DNA of 22,847 bases from Deltaproteobacteria bacterium (GTDB taxonomy: Bacteria > Bdellovibrionota_B > Oligoflexia > Oligoflexales > Bog-1112), in NCBI GenBank assembly GCA_016186945.1, contig JACPKR010000049.1, positions 1 to 22,847 of the forward strand, read 5' to 3'. The position numbers and the translations under genes are program-made. Of the stretch, positions 6,876 through 15,908 are shown in pieces; position 1 is the stretch's first letter; the number at the start of each line of letters is the position of its first letter. Below the pieces are notes generated by a model. That model saw only the letters and a list, made by a program, of their open reading frames with translations. It was not told the origin of the DNA and ran no database searches.

Positions 6876-7559
6876 ATGATTACTAATTGGCTTAACGTAT
6901 TCATTTTCGCAGTGTCTCTGGGACTGGTCGGTGCTTGCACTGGTGGTTCTGGGGAAGAAGATAAAATGGTTGAAGTGGTTGAGGGTGAGGAAAACTTCAT
7001 TCCTCAGGAGTTCGCAGAGGAAGTGGCTCCAGAAGAAGCTCCGGTGCAGGAAGTAGAGCCGGTAGAGGAAGCTCCGGTCGTTCATCAGGAAGTTCTGGAA
7101 GCAGGGCCTGCTAAAGAAGGCGTGGCGGTGGGTTCTTTCGAATATGTTGTTGTGCGAGGTGATACGCTCTCAAAGATAGCTCAGCGAGTTTTTGGCGACA
7201 TGTACCGATGGAACGAAATTGCTGCAAGTAATCCGAGTGTGAAAGACCCCAATATGATTTTTCCGGGTGACGTTATACAAGTCAAGACTGTGGACGTGAA
7301 CAGTCAGGAGTTTGCCGCAGCGTACCGTACGATGCGGGAGACGACCTCTAAGGCATTGACTGTAAAGGAAGGCGATACTCTTTCCAGCCTTGCTGAGCAG
7401 ACCCTGGGGACACCTGACAATTGGCGCGTTATTTGGGCCTTGAACAAAACTGTTCTTGGCAGTCCTCATAAGATTAAGGGTGGGATGAAGTTACGGGTTA
7501 GCACCGGGATGCCGAAATTCCGCCCTTACCGAGCTTCCTCTGTACACAAGAATATATAG
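6876..7559 (+). CDS. LysM-domain lipoprotein
   Basis: This 227-residue protein has a signal peptide with lipobox LVGAC (Cys21), a long acidic and proline/valine-rich linker (about 28-80, EEAPVQEVEPVEEAPV) and two LysM domains. LysM1 (about 90-137) has YVVVRGDTLSKIA and FPGDVIQV. LysM2 (about 161-208) has LTVKEGDTLSSLA and IKGGMKLRV. LysM modules bind peptidoglycan, so the protein probably tethers an envelope layer to the cell wall; there is no catalytic domain. Its 3' end overlaps the convergent tsaE gene by 34 bp (7526-7559). No strong ribosome-binding site is visible at the ATG. Confidence 0.88.
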   Translation: MITNWLNVFIFAVSLGLVGACTGGSGEEDKMVEVVEGEENFIPQEFAEEVAPEEAPVQEVEPVEEAPVVHQEVLEAGPAKEGVAVGSFEYVVVRGDTLSKIAQRVFGDMYRWNEIAASNPSVKDPNMIFPGDVIQVKTVDVNSQEFAAAYRTMRETTSKALTVKEGDTLSSLAEQTLGTPDNWRVIWALNKTVLGSPHKIKGGMKLRVSTGMPKFRPYRASSVHKNI

Positions 7560-7999
7560 TCGCGAGTTGAGAGGTCATTGCTCTTACGGAGTTCCAAAAT
7601 GTGTGTGGGGCGAATCCTTGCTTCTGTCTTTTCCACTTTTTCCGGCCATTCGACAAACAATCCATCAAAATCGTAGTCGTCGAGGATGTTCAGGGCAAGT
7701 GGGAGGTTCGCATCAGCTCTGTAGAAGTCCAGGTGGCCGAATCGTTTCCCGTTCACCTCGTAGTCGTTGAGGTAGGTGAAGGTTGGGGACGTAACGGGAA
7801 CGGAAGGCGGGTATCCAAGAGCACGCAGGATTTCTCTGGTCATAAAGGTTTTACCTGAGCCAATTTCGCCTATTAGCCACAGGCAGAACCACTCCCTACT
7901 GCCTAATTCTTTGGCAATATTTTGAGCGATAAGCTTGGTGTCCCTGATGGGCACGTCTGACGTTTTGAGCAAGGTCCGCATGGTGTGGGAGACTAGCAT
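7526..7999 (-). CDS. tsaE: tRNA threonylcarbamoyladenosine ATPase TsaE
   Basis: This 157-residue P-loop protein drives the TsaB/TsaD/TsaE complex that makes the t6A37 modification of ANN-decoding tRNAs. The Walker A motif GEIGSGKT is at residues 44-51, followed by the TSPTFTYLNDY segment and HLDFYR, both family hallmarks. WPEKVE near residue 118 matches the usual EWxE element. It starts 3 bp after the glmM stop on the same strand, so it is the last gene of that operon. The C-terminal 34 bp are antisense to the LysM gene. An alternative start exists at Met7. Confidence 0.93.
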   Translation of the reverse strand: MLVSHTMRTLLKTSDVPIRDTKLIAQNIAKELGSREWFCLWLIGEIGSGKTFMTREILRALGYPPSVPVTSPTFTYLNDYEVNGKRFGHLDFYRADANLPLALNILDDYDFDGLFVEWPEKVEKTEARIRPTHILELRKSNDLSTRDYIFLCTEEAR

Positions 8000-8002
8000 T
8001 CT

Positions 8003-9406
8003 TTAGAGTCTGGCGTTTAGGTGCTTTTCAATACTGAGGAGGGCGGTTTCTGCCAGTTCATCAACAAGGGTGCTTATGTGTTCCTGAATTTCACCTTCGA
8101 CCATGATACGTGCTTTGAGTTCAGTTCCTGAATAGCGGAACAGTACCCTGCCTTCGTTCCCAAGTTTCTCCTGAACGAGGTGGATATGTCGCGACAGGTC
8201 GGGGAGCTCATTCAATGGCACCCTCCGAGGAACGTCGATATTTTTGAGGGCTTGGGGGCATTTGACCATGACTTTTTTAAGTTGATGGACTGTTTTCCCC
8301 TGTACGAGGACAAGTTCCAGAAGCCGAAGAGCGGCCAAAATCCCATCTCCGGTTGTAGCAATATCTCCGAAAATAAGGTGGCCAGACTGTTCTCCTCCCA
8401 AGCTGTATTGTTTGCTCCGCATCATTTCGACGACGTATCGGTCTCCGATCTTCGTGCGGACCAGCGAAGCTCCCATTTTCCTAAGGGCGAGTTCAAGCCC
8501 CATATTACTCATCACTGTGGAGACGACTGTCTTGTGTCTCAGTTTATCTTTTGCCAGCATGCTTTGGGCAAAGATGGCCAGTAGCTCGTCCCCGTCGAGA
8601 AGTTCTCCCTTTTCGTCAACGACGACGACGCGGTCGGCGTCTCCGTCGAAAGCTATGCCGATGTCGGCGTTGCGGTGTGTGACAAGCTCACGCAGTTTTT
8701 GAGGATGAAGAGCACCGTAACCTTCGTTGATGTTCGTCCCATTTGGGGACGCCCCTATGACTTCAACTTCGGCTCCAAGTTCTCGGAAGACTTTGGGGGC
8801 CACCTTATACGCCGCACCGTTTGCACAGTCCAGGATGATGTGCAGACCTTCGAGGCTAAGGTTTTTGGGGAATTGCTCCTTTAGAAATACTGCGTATTGT
8901 CCAACGGCGTCATCAACGCGGGAGGTTTTTCCTATTTCATCTCCAGTCGGTAGATAGCTTGGGTCCAGGTGGGAAAAAACGAGCGATTCGATTTCATGCT
9001 CCACATCATCGGGAACTTTAAAACCGGTAGAAGAGAAAATTTTCAGCCCGTTGTCATGATAAGGGTTATGTGAAGCTGAGAGAACGATTCCTGCATTTGC
9101 CCGCATACCCCTTGTTAGGTAGGCAATTCCTGGTGTTGGCAAGGGACCAAGGAAGAGAGTGTCAACGCCCGTGCTGCAAATTCCTGATGAGAGGGCTTGT
9201 TCCAACATGTAGCCGCTGATTCTAGTATCCTTGCCGATCAGGATTTTTGGTTGCGCGTAATGTTTCTTGAAGTAAAGCCCTACAGCTTGCCCTAGGCGTA
9301 AAACCAAGTCTGGCGAGATGGGAAAAACGTTGGCTCTTCCGCGGATCCCGTCCGTACCAAAAAGTTTGTTTCCATTAGGCAGAGTGTCTATTGGCGGTGG
9401 ATTCAT
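8003..9406 (-). CDS. glmM: Phosphoglucosamine mutase GlmM
   Basis: This 467-residue enzyme converts glucosamine-6-phosphate to glucosamine-1-phosphate for UDP-GlcNAc and peptidoglycan synthesis. The start of the fold LFGTDGIRG is at residues 15-23. The phospho-serine loop SASHNPYHDNG has its catalytic serine at 112. The metal loop DGDADR is at 254-259. The sugar loop GGEQSGH and the phosphate loop RYSGTE follow near the C-terminus. It is slightly longer than typical GlmM (about 445-450), mainly at the N-terminus. It lies downstream of cdaR on the same strand, separated by 228 bp that contain a family-1 element. GlmM is a known partner and regulator of CdaA in other bacteria. Confidence 0.96.
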   Translation of the reverse strand: MNPPPIDTLPNGNKLFGTDGIRGRANVFPISPDLVLRLGQAVGLYFKKHYAQPKILIGKDTRISGYMLEQALSSGICSTGVDTLFLGPLPTPGIAYLTRGMRANAGIVLSASHNPYHDNGLKIFSSTGFKVPDDVEHEIESLVFSHLDPSYLPTGDEIGKTSRVDDAVGQYAVFLKEQFPKNLSLEGLHIILDCANGAAYKVAPKVFRELGAEVEVIGASPNGTNINEGYGALHPQKLRELVTHRNADIGIAFDGDADRVVVVDEKGELLDGDELLAIFAQSMLAKDKLRHKTVVSTVMSNMGLELALRKMGASLVRTKIGDRYVVEMMRSKQYSLGGEQSGHLIFGDIATTGDGILAALRLLELVLVQGKTVHQLKKVMVKCPQALKNIDVPRRVPLNELPDLSRHIHLVQEKLGNEGRVLFRYSGTELKARIMVEGEIQEHISTLVDELAETALLSIEKHLNARL

Positions 9407-9448
9407 GTCTTGCTGTTTCCTGAACCGTTACTTGGTTGTTGATCCTTA

Positions 9449-9611
9449 TAGCTAAGGTAATGCGTAAGCCACTTGGGGCAAATAGGGAGAGGGGGGGTTG
9501 GGGGGGCGAGTGAAGCGTCGCCTCCCCCAAGGGATTTTTTGGAGGAACCAGCTGCGCAGTTTCCTCCAAACCACCTCCTTGCCCCAAGTAGCTTACGCAT
9601 TACTAGCTAAG
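9449..9611 (-). mobile_element. Family-1 miniature element, intact copy with perfect 8-bp target duplication
   Basis: The element spans 9457-9603 (147 bp). It starts GTAATGCGTAAGCC and ends with the inverted GCTTACGCATTAC. It is flanked by perfect direct repeats TAGCTAAG at 9449-9456 and 9604-9611. The core hairpin is at 9539-9569. It is inverted relative to the copies at 2160 and 13448 and sits between cdaR and glmM, 31 bp after the cdaR stop and 50 bp before the glmM start. The GTAA termini and 8-bp duplication match the habits of the IS66 family; no transposase is encoded. Confidence 0.9.
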
Positions 9612-9634
9612 CTAGCGGGGATTGGAAGGAAAAG

Positions 9635-10561
9635 CTAGAAGTTCCTTTTTCTTTTGTAAATCTCAATAATTGCATGCTCAGGACTAGTCTCAATTAGAAC
9701 GGTGTCGGAGGGGATCTGTGTCATGATTTTTTGCTGGTACACGCCGGGTCCCTGATCTTTGAGATTAAGGAAAGCGCGCAGGTCGTAATTACTGACTTGT
9801 GATAATACGGTGGGTGTTCCCTGGAGGACAATGGAAACAGTCGAAGGTTTTATTTTGGTCTGGTATTCCGAGTCTTCCACCTCCACGGGGACGTTTGCGA
9901 ACGTTCTGTTAATCTTCTTCTCTCCGATGATAAGTGAAACACGAACCTTTTTATGGGAAGTTTGCAGCATCTCGCTAACGGTCATGATCTGCACTTCGAA
10001 ACTTTTCGATTCTGACAGTTGATTGATTTCTATGGGTTCCGTAACGACCGATTCCATATTTAGAAGCTCGGATACGGGGCCTCTAACAGTGATTTTTTCA
10101 GGGTGAACGATTGTCTTTTCTATGATGAAGCCGTCTAGGGGTAGACCCATAAGGTTTTCTTTAACGGGCAGTTCTTTTTCTCCTTCCTTATCCAGAGTGC
10201 TGTTGATATAGGCGTCATGCACTGTCAGTTGAATCCGCTCATCCCATCCTTTGATGTACTGTTTATCAACGCGAACACGCATAGTTTGAGGTTTGTTGGA
10301 AAATAGTTTGATGCGCGCGACGATAGGGTCCATGGAGATCTCGTTCAAAAGGGAGCGAGTTCCCCTCAGTGTTGCATCTTTGTAGACGATACGTTCGCCC
10401 TTTACCACGAGTCCTTCCGGCGGAATCAGTTCAACCTCAATCTTTCTGTTGATTTCCATGACCTGTTCGCTTTGGACTATGTACCAAAAGGCAATCGCCA
10501 GCAGGACAGCGATGATCTTGTAGCCGAGGTTGTGGAGTAGGAGTCTTAGGATGGACGTCAA
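9635..10561 (-). CDS. cdaR: YbbR-domain protein, CdaA regulator CdaR
   Basis: This 308-residue protein has one N-terminal membrane segment (about residues 13-30) followed by repeated YbbR domains outside the membrane. YbbR-type repeats are seen in the recurring pattern of a strand, a proline and a hydrophobic-valine stretch, for example HPEKITVRGPVSELL and STVSIVLQGTPTVL. CdaR binds the membrane part of the diadenylate cyclase CdaA and tunes c-di-AMP production. The gene begins one base after the cdaA stop, which indicates tight coupling. The C-terminus is short and basic (KRKRNF). Confidence 0.88.
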   Translation of the reverse strand: MTSILRLLLHNLGYKIIAVLLAIAFWYIVQSEQVMEINRKIEVELIPPEGLVVKGERIVYKDATLRGTRSLLNEISMDPIVARIKLFSNKPQTMRVRVDKQYIKGWDERIQLTVHDAYINSTLDKEGEKELPVKENLMGLPLDGFIIEKTIVHPEKITVRGPVSELLNMESVVTEPIEINQLSESKSFEVQIMTVSEMLQTSHKKVRVSLIIGEKKINRTFANVPVEVEDSEYQTKIKPSTVSIVLQGTPTVLSQVSNYDLRAFLNLKDQGPGVYQQKIMTQIPSDTVLIETSPEHAIIEIYKRKRNF

Positions 10562-10562
10562 A

Positions 10563-11381
10563 TTAGCTTCCTTTTTCTTTCGCTTTTGGGGTGGGTCCCT
10601 CGCTTACCAGGACTGATTTTACATACTGGGGTTTCCCAATGAGTTGTTTTCTCAGTGACTTTCGTAATTGTGCAGGGTCTGGGGCGACTGCGACTTTTCC
10701 CTCGATGACGAGAGAGACGGTCCCCTTTTCTTCAGAGACGAGGATCACGATCGCGTCGGTTTCCTGACTTATGCCAATCGCAGCTCGATGTCGTGTTCCC
10801 ATTTCTGGTTTTAGGTTTTCTTCCCTTGTGAGGGGGAGGAAACATCCGGCAGCAGCGATGCGTCCTTGTCGTATGATAACTGCACCGTCGTGGATGGGCG
10901 AATAGGTATTGAAAATGGAGAGTATGATTTCTTTCGACATTTTCGAGTCGAGAGGGATACCTATTTCAACATAGCGTGACAGGATGATGTTGCGTTCAAT
11001 CACGAGCAAGGCACCTATTTTGCGTGATGCCAGGGCGAAAGCAGCTCGGGTTAGTTCATCAAGGACGTAGTGGGAAACTATGGCCTCGGTACTGGAGAGA
11101 ATCGACTTTTTACCAATCCTGCTCAAAGCGTTCCGAATATCGTCTTGAAACAGGATGATAATGATGAGCACGATGGACGAGTAGAACTTGCTCATTAGCC
11201 AATTAAATGTTGTAAGCGGAACGAATGACGAAGCTTGAAAGGCAAGGATTACAACGAGTATACCGGTAAGCATTTGGGCAGTTCGAGTTCCACGTATCAA
11301 GACGAGTACTTGATACACAATGGCGGCGATCAAAAGGATGTCGAGGACTGACCACCAATTGAACTGTGTAAAGATTTCCAT
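10563..11381 (-). CDS. cdaA: Membrane diadenylate cyclase CdaA
   Basis: This 272-residue enzyme makes the second messenger c-di-AMP from two ATP. Three hydrophobic N-terminal segments (about 10-30, 36-56 and 66-80) anchor it. The DAC (DisA_N) domain follows, with DGA at residues 165-167 (HDGAVII) and RHR at 197-199 (GTRHRAAIG), the two signature ATP-binding motifs. The FQDDIRNAL helix links the membrane and catalytic parts, as in other CdaA proteins. It lies 48 bp downstream of ftsH and one base upstream of cdaR. Related genomes often place folP between ftsH and cdaA; that gene is absent here. Confidence 0.95.
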   Translation of the reverse strand: MEIFTQFNWWSVLDILLIAAIVYQVLVLIRGTRTAQMLTGILVVILAFQASSFVPLTTFNWLMSKFYSSIVLIIIILFQDDIRNALSRIGKKSILSSTEAIVSHYVLDELTRAAFALASRKIGALLVIERNIILSRYVEIGIPLDSKMSKEIILSIFNTYSPIHDGAVIIRQGRIAAAGCFLPLTREENLKPEMGTRHRAAIGISQETDAIVILVSEEKGTVSLVIEGKVAVAPDPAQLRKSLRKQLIGKPQYVKSVLVSEGPTPKAKEKGS

Positions 11382-11429
11382 GAGTCGTCAAAGTTCCACG
11401 GGTGATGATTTTGGTGGCAGGGTGTGCCA

Positions 11430-13400
11430 TCAGGTGCTAGCTACTGCATTTTTCCCAGACTGTGCGTAATTGGTTTCTTCTGACGCTTCTTCGGCGTAAG
11501 TTTCGATATCTTTGTTCCAGTTTTTCGCGACTTCTTTTCTTTTGTTGTAGGCTTGGATTTCATCTTCGGTAACGATATTTTCACCGGCGATGATGCGTCG
11601 CATTTCTTCCGCGTTCAGTGTTTCTTTCACGAGGAGAGCTTCTGCAATAGCTACCAGTTTTTCTCTATTTCCCTTAAGGAGAGCGAGTGCTTTCTGGTAG
11701 CCTTCGTTGACAATCCTGTGAATTTCGTCGTCGATTGTCTGTGCCACCTTATCTGAGAAGGAAGCCGAGGGGTTGTAACCACGGCCGATGAAGATTTCTT
11801 CATCCTCTTTTTTCCCCACCGATAGTGGGCCAATTTTTTCGCTCATACCCCAATTACAGACCATCTTTCGGGCTATTTCTGTTGCTTTGTAGATATCGTC
11901 CCCAGCGCCGGAAGTTTTGGTGTCAAAAATGAGTTCTTCGGCAGCTCGTCCCCCCATCGCATATTGAATCAATCCTGTGGCGTATTCCCTGGTCATTGTA
12001 AATCGATCTTCTGTCGGTAGCATGACAGTAACCCCCAGTGCCCTCCCTCGGGGGATGATGGTCACTTTGTGCACGGGGTCACAGGTTTCATCAAGCAGGC
12101 CAACGAGGGCATGTCCTGCTTCGTGGTAGGCGGTATTCGTTTTTTCTTTTTCGCTCATAATCATACTTCGCCGCTCGGCACCCATGATGACTTTGTCCTT
12201 TGCTCTCTCACAGTGATTCATCGTGATTTGGTCACAGTTGTCACGTGCGGCGATCAGGGCGGCTTCGTTGATCAAGTTCTCAAGATCGGCACCTGTGAAC
12301 CCTGGAGTCGCTTGCGCGATGATGGCGAGGTCAACGTTGTCTGCGAGTGGTGACTTGCGGCTGTGAACTTGCAAGATTGCTTTTCGTCCCTTGATGTCAG
12401 GCGTGGGGACGTGGACCCGACGGTCGAAGCGTCCAGGGCGTAGAAGAGCAGGATCGAGCACATCCGGGCGGTTGGTAGCGGCAATAATGATAACGCCCTC
12501 GTTTGCCTCGAAACCGTCCATTTCAACAAGAAGCTGGTTGAGTGTCTGTTCGCGTTCGTCATGTCCCCCCCCCAAACCTGCTCCGCGGTGGCGACCAACG
12601 GCGTCGATTTCGTCTATAAAGACAATGCAGGGGGAATTTTTCTTAGCCTGATCGAAAAGGTCTCTAACCCTGCTCGCTCCGACACCTACAAACATTTCCA
12701 CAAAGTCGGACCCCGAAATACTGAAGAACGGTACGCCTGCTTCACCCGCGACGCCTTTTGCCAGGATGGTCTTTCCTGTTCCCGGAGGGCCAATCAAAAG
12801 GACGCCTTTTGGAATGCGTCCGCCAAGACGAGTGAATTTCTTTGGCTCTTTCAAAAACTCGATAATTTCTTGAAGTTCATATTTGGCTTCGTCAATACCC
12901 GCTATGTCTTTGAAGGTGACTCTGGGCTTGAGGTCGTTCACCAGCTTTGCCCGGCTTTTCCCGAAAGACATCGCTTTCCCACCTCCGGCCTGTATGGAGC
13001 GCATGATGATGAAAATGAACACGAGGATAATGATCATAGGGATCAGGTTGATAAGGACCGACTTGAGGAGGTTGTCAGCTTCCGGCTCCTCGAAGCTTAA
13101 GGTTATCCCATGGCTTTCAAGGTATTTCCTCGTTGCTTCGTCGTTGGGAACGTAGGTTCGAACTTTACTGCGGTCGGCACGGATCCCTGTCAGGTGGTTA
13201 TCTTTGAAAATTGCCTCCACCACGCGATCGTTTTCGCTGGGAGGTTTTTCGATCAACACCTTGAATTCTGAGTACTTAAGCTCAGTAACTGCTTCGTGGT
13301 TAGAAGAAATAATGCTAGCCAAGAATCCTACCATCACGATTACGGCAATGATGAGGAAAAGGATGCGGGGTTGATTGCTTTTCGGTGATGGTGCTGCCAT
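11430..13400 (-). CDS. ftsH: ATP-dependent membrane zinc protease FtsH
   Basis: This 656-residue inner-membrane AAA+ protease degrades membrane and regulatory proteins. It has TM1 at about residues 12-32, a periplasmic loop, TM2 at about 113-134, Walker A GPPGTGKT (204-211), Walker B IVFIDEID (259-266) and the second region of homology [20 protein letters not shown] (308-327). The zinc motif HEAGH is at 426-430. A polar tail of about 25 residues ends in SGKNAVAST. It is downstream of tilS on the same strand, separated by 182 bp that contain a family-1 element. Confidence 0.97.
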   Translation of the reverse strand: MAAPSPKSNQPRILFLIIAVIVMVGFLASIISSNHEAVTELKYSEFKVLIEKPPSENDRVVEAIFKDNHLTGIRADRSKVRTYVPNDEATRKYLESHGITLSFEEPEADNLLKSVLINLIPMIIILVFIFIIMRSIQAGGGKAMSFGKSRAKLVNDLKPRVTFKDIAGIDEAKYELQEIIEFLKEPKKFTRLGGRIPKGVLLIGPPGTGKTILAKGVAGEAGVPFFSISGSDFVEMFVGVGASRVRDLFDQAKKNSPCIVFIDEIDAVGRHRGAGLGGGHDEREQTLNQLLVEMDGFEANEGVIIIAATNRPDVLDPALLRPGRFDRRVHVPTPDIKGRKAILQVHSRKSPLADNVDLAIIAQATPGFTGADLENLINEAALIAARDNCDQITMNHCERAKDKVIMGAERRSMIMSEKEKTNTAYHEAGHALVGLLDETCDPVHKVTIIPRGRALGVTVMLPTEDRFTMTREYATGLIQYAMGGRAAEELIFDTKTSGAGDDIYKATEIARKMVCNWGMSEKIGPLSVGKKEDEEIFIGRGYNPSASFSDKVAQTIDDEIHRIVNEGYQKALALLKGNREKLVAIAEALLVKETLNAEEMRRIIAGENIVTEDEIQAYNKRKEVAKNWNKDIETYAEEASEETNYAQSGKNAVAST

Positions 13401-13447
13401 ATGAGTTTAATGCTCCCAAGAGTTAATGTTGAATTGATGCCATCCTA

Positions 13448-13593
13448 GCACTTGTGAAGCCACTTGGGGCAAGGAGGTGGTTTGGAGGAAACTGCGCAGC
13501 TGGTTCCTCCAAGAGATCCCTTGGGGGAGGCGACGCTTCCCTCGCCCCCCCAAACCCCCTCTCCCTATTTGCCCCAAGTAGCTTACCCATTAC
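13448..13593 (+). mobile_element. Family-1 miniature element between tilS and ftsH, degenerate left end
   Basis: About 146 bp match the full copies. The right end GCTTACCCATTAC is nearly intact, while the left end reads GCACTTGTGAAGCC. The core hairpin is at 13482-13512. No clear target duplication remains. The right terminus supplies the last three codons and the TAA stop of tilS (stop at 13583-13585). Confidence 0.8.
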
Positions 13594-14821
13594 TGCTCCA
13601 CCATAATTTAAGTTTTTTTCCCAAATTAACAAGGTGAACTTGGCTGAACGGTCCTTTATGTTTAACCTTTTTCCCTGTAAACAGGCTGTAGATGGCCGGG
13701 AATGCCGACATGTTTTCAATTTGCAAGCCGGAGGGCGCCTGTGAGCCGGTTTGAACAGGGAAAAATGTGACCGCGCACTGAGGGCTTAAAACTGCCACCT
13801 TTTTCTCCTTCACGATAGCGGACCAATGTTGAAAGCTGCGAGGTTTGGAAGGGAGCGGGGCCTCTTTTTCAAAGTAAATCGCACCATTTTTGCTGAGGAG
13901 GGTTCCTTTATTGTGGGGGAGGGTCATTTTGAGTTGGGATGACTTATTTGCGAGAGTATGTTCGACAGTTTTTTCCAGGGTCCTATAGGAAAGCCCCCCT
14001 GTCACGTGCCCAAGGGATGTAGAGAGGATGTCGTAAGTAACGCCTGGCGGCAGTTCTTGCAAAGTTCCTTGCATGATGATGGCCTTACTGTCCAAGTTGT
14101 TTTTTTTGCCTTCTTCCCATTGGGTTCGGGAAAAATCAACGAAGTCCTGAATATTTCTCCCGCATCGTGCAATGCGAGCGCGTGCGCCTGGGTACAGTCT
14201 CTCCAGCGCAGGGAGGATTTGCTTGCGAATTACATTACGGCTGTAAATCATCTTATCATTACTGGAATCGTGTACGTGCGGTAAATTGTGCCGGGAGGCC
14301 CATACCTGCAGATCATTCTTAGCAAGGGTCAGAAAGGGGCGCCAGTAGGGGGGTGCCCAGGTCTTCATCCCCATAAGTTGTCCTGGGCCAGCGCCGCGTG
14401 CTAATCGCATGAGGATATTTTCTGCAAGGTCGTCTTCATGGTGAGCGAGTGCGATGAGGTGGCCTTTCTCAGCAAGCTCCTGGAATTTCTGGCGCCTGAC
14501 GTTTCTGGCCCACGCCTGGGTGTTTCGGACGGACCTGGTTTCACGCTCCTCCGTGCTTATTTTCCGTAGAATGAAGGGAACCTTGTGTTCCTCAGCCAGT
14601 TTTTGCACAAACTTTTCGTCACGCTCACTTTCTTTTCCTCTCAACCCAAAATTGAAGTGAAGAATTGCCAAACGAAAATTATTTTCATTCTTGGTAATTC
14701 GTAAAAGAAAGTGAAAAAGGACAACGGAATCCAGCCCTCCTGAGCATGAAACCGTAAGCTGCTTAAAATGCTTGGAAATCTCAGCAAGCTGCTTGGAAAC
14801 AAGGTTTTCTAATTGTGTCAT
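13583..14821 (-). CDS. tilS: tRNA(Ile)-lysidine synthase TilS
   Basis: This ATP-dependent enzyme converts the wobble C of tRNA-Ile(CAU) to lysidine. I start it at the ATG at 14821, which gives 412 residues and puts the PP-loop motif SGGLDS at 27-32, the normal position. The frame stays open to a TTG at 14932, but that would add 37 basic residues and overlap the flagellin promoter region. LAHHEDDLAENILMRLARGAG is the conserved HxxDDxxET-like element, and SRNVIRKQILPALE also fits the family. The C-terminal substrate domain is recognisable but divergent. The last residues (SNG) and the stop come from a family-1 element, so the original C-terminus may have been slightly different. Confidence 0.93.
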   Translation of the reverse strand: MTQLENLVSKQLAEISKHFKQLTVSCSGGLDSVVLFHFLLRITKNENNFRLAILHFNFGLRGKESERDEKFVQKLAEEHKVPFILRKISTEERETRSVRNTQAWARNVRRQKFQELAEKGHLIALAHHEDDLAENILMRLARGAGPGQLMGMKTWAPPYWRPFLTLAKNDLQVWASRHNLPHVHDSSNDKMIYSRNVIRKQILPALERLYPGARARIARCGRNIQDFVDFSRTQWEEGKKNNLDSKAIIMQGTLQELPPGVTYDILSTSLGHVTGGLSYRTLEKTVEHTLANKSSQLKMTLPHNKGTLLSKNGAIYFEKEAPLPSKPRSFQHWSAIVKEKKVAVLSPQCAVTFFPVQTGSQAPSGLQIENMSAFPAIYSLFTGKKVKHKGPFSQVHLVNLGKKLKLWWSSNG

Positions 14822-14894
14822 TTTGCAAGGCAATTGGGTAACCCTTGATTTTTTATTAGATCGGGGTGAATTTTTTTTGTCGCAATATTTGTTC

Positions 14895-14921
14895 TTAAGT
14901 TTTTTGCCAAAGCTTCGATGG
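14895..14921 (+). promoter_or_regulatory. Candidate sigma-28 promoter for the flagellin genes
   Basis: TTAAGTTT (14895-14902), an 11-base spacer and TTCGATGG (14914-14921) match the spacing and pattern of flagellar sigma-28 promoters (TAAAGTTT, 11 bases, GCCGATAA). It precedes a leader of about 70 nt ahead of the first flagellin. The -10 part is imperfect. Confidence 0.45.
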
Positions 14922-14929
14922 TGAGTTCG

Positions 14930-14950
14930 CAAGTTCCAGGGTGGAACTTG
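14930..14950 (+). promoter_or_regulatory. Hairpin in the flagellin 5' leader
   Basis: CAAGTTCCA and TGGAACTTG form a perfect 9-bp stem around GGG. It lies near the predicted 5' end of the flagellin mRNA, about 50 nt before the start codon, where it could stabilise the mRNA or be a protein-binding site. Confidence 0.5.
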
Positions 14951-15000
14951 GCCTTCTGGGTAACCGGAGGCAGAGAAAATCCAAGGAGAGGAGGCTTCCC

Positions 15001-15870
15001 ATGGGAATGCGAATCCGCACCAATGTCATGAGCCTTGTAGCTCAAAGACACCTGACAAACAACAGTAACAATGTGGGTGAGAGCGTTGAGAAGTTGGCCT
15101 CGGGTCAGCGCATCAACCGTTCCAAGGATGATTCCGCAGGTCTCGCGATCTCGGAAACCATGCGAGGGAGGATGCGGGGCTTGGACCAGGCCAAGCGCAA
15201 TGCATCTGATGCTGTATCCATGTTGCAAGTTGCAGAGGGGGGGATGGCAGAAATGACCAACCTTCTCATCCGTATGCGCGAGCTTACGGTGCAGGCGGCA
15301 ACGGATACAGTTGGTGACGCCGAGCGTGGGTTTCTAAACCGGGAGTATACGCAGCTTGCTGACGAGATTGATCGCATTGCGGCGACTACGGAGTTCAACG
15401 GGAGAAAGTTTTTCGTGTCCGAAAACTCGCTTGACAAGTACACCATCCAGGTAGGCACGAACTGGGATGAGACGGGAGTGGATACAATCGGTATCAATCT
15501 GGAAGGGCTACGGTTCAATACGGAAACGCTCGGTTTGGGAAAGGAGTCGGAAATCGGACCGCTCGAAGGAACCGAAGGTCCAATGAGAGATGAAATTGCA
15601 AACAAGCTTTCTGTAATAGACACGTCTCTGGGAATGATTGCAAAAGAGAGAGCGAATTTGGGTGCTCTGCAAAGTCGATTTGACACGACCATCAACAATC
15701 TGTCGACGTCGGTTGAAAATCTGGGTGCAGCGAAAAGTCGTATCACAGATACTGACTTTGCGGCAGAGACAGCGAACCTGGCTAAAAACCAAATCCTCTC
15801 GCAGGCGAGTCTTTCCGTTCTGGCTCAAGCGAATCAGATACCAGAGATGGCACTGACGCTTTTAAGGTAA
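15001..15870 (+). CDS. Flagellin (first of a tandem pair)
   Basis: This 289-residue flagellar filament subunit is exported by the flagellar type III system. The N-terminal D0/D1 domain reads RIRTNVMSLVAQRHL...EKLASGQRINRSKDDSAGLAISE, and the C-terminal D0 ends with ANLAKNQILSQASLSVLAQAN and ALTLLR. The central part is short, so there are no outer D2/D3 domains. I chose the ATG at 15001 because a long AGGAGAGGAGG ribosome-binding site precedes it; the frame is open further upstream, but that region is leader with a hairpin. A second flagellin starts 38 bp downstream. Confidence 0.95.
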   Translation: MGMRIRTNVMSLVAQRHLTNNSNNVGESVEKLASGQRINRSKDDSAGLAISETMRGRMRGLDQAKRNASDAVSMLQVAEGGMAEMTNLLIRMRELTVQAATDTVGDAERGFLNREYTQLADEIDRIAATTEFNGRKFFVSENSLDKYTIQVGTNWDETGVDTIGINLEGLRFNTETLGLGKESEIGPLEGTEGPMRDEIANKLSVIDTSLGMIAKERANLGALQSRFDTTINNLSTSVENLGAAKSRITDTDFAAETANLAKNQILSQASLSVLAQANQIPEMALTLLR

Positions 15871-15908
15871 GGAACGGTAAACGACTTTAGCATCAAGGAG
15901 GATGTATC

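Noticed and set aside
14822-14932. N-terminal extension of TilS to a TTG start
   Set aside because: It would add 37 lysine/arginine-rich residues, has no ribosome-binding site and would cover the flagellin promoter region. The ATG at 14821 places the PP-loop normally.
14941-15000. Upstream extension of the first flagellin frame
   Set aside because: The strong ribosome-binding site just before 15001 and the conserved RIRTN start fix the N-terminus; the upstream codons belong to the leader.
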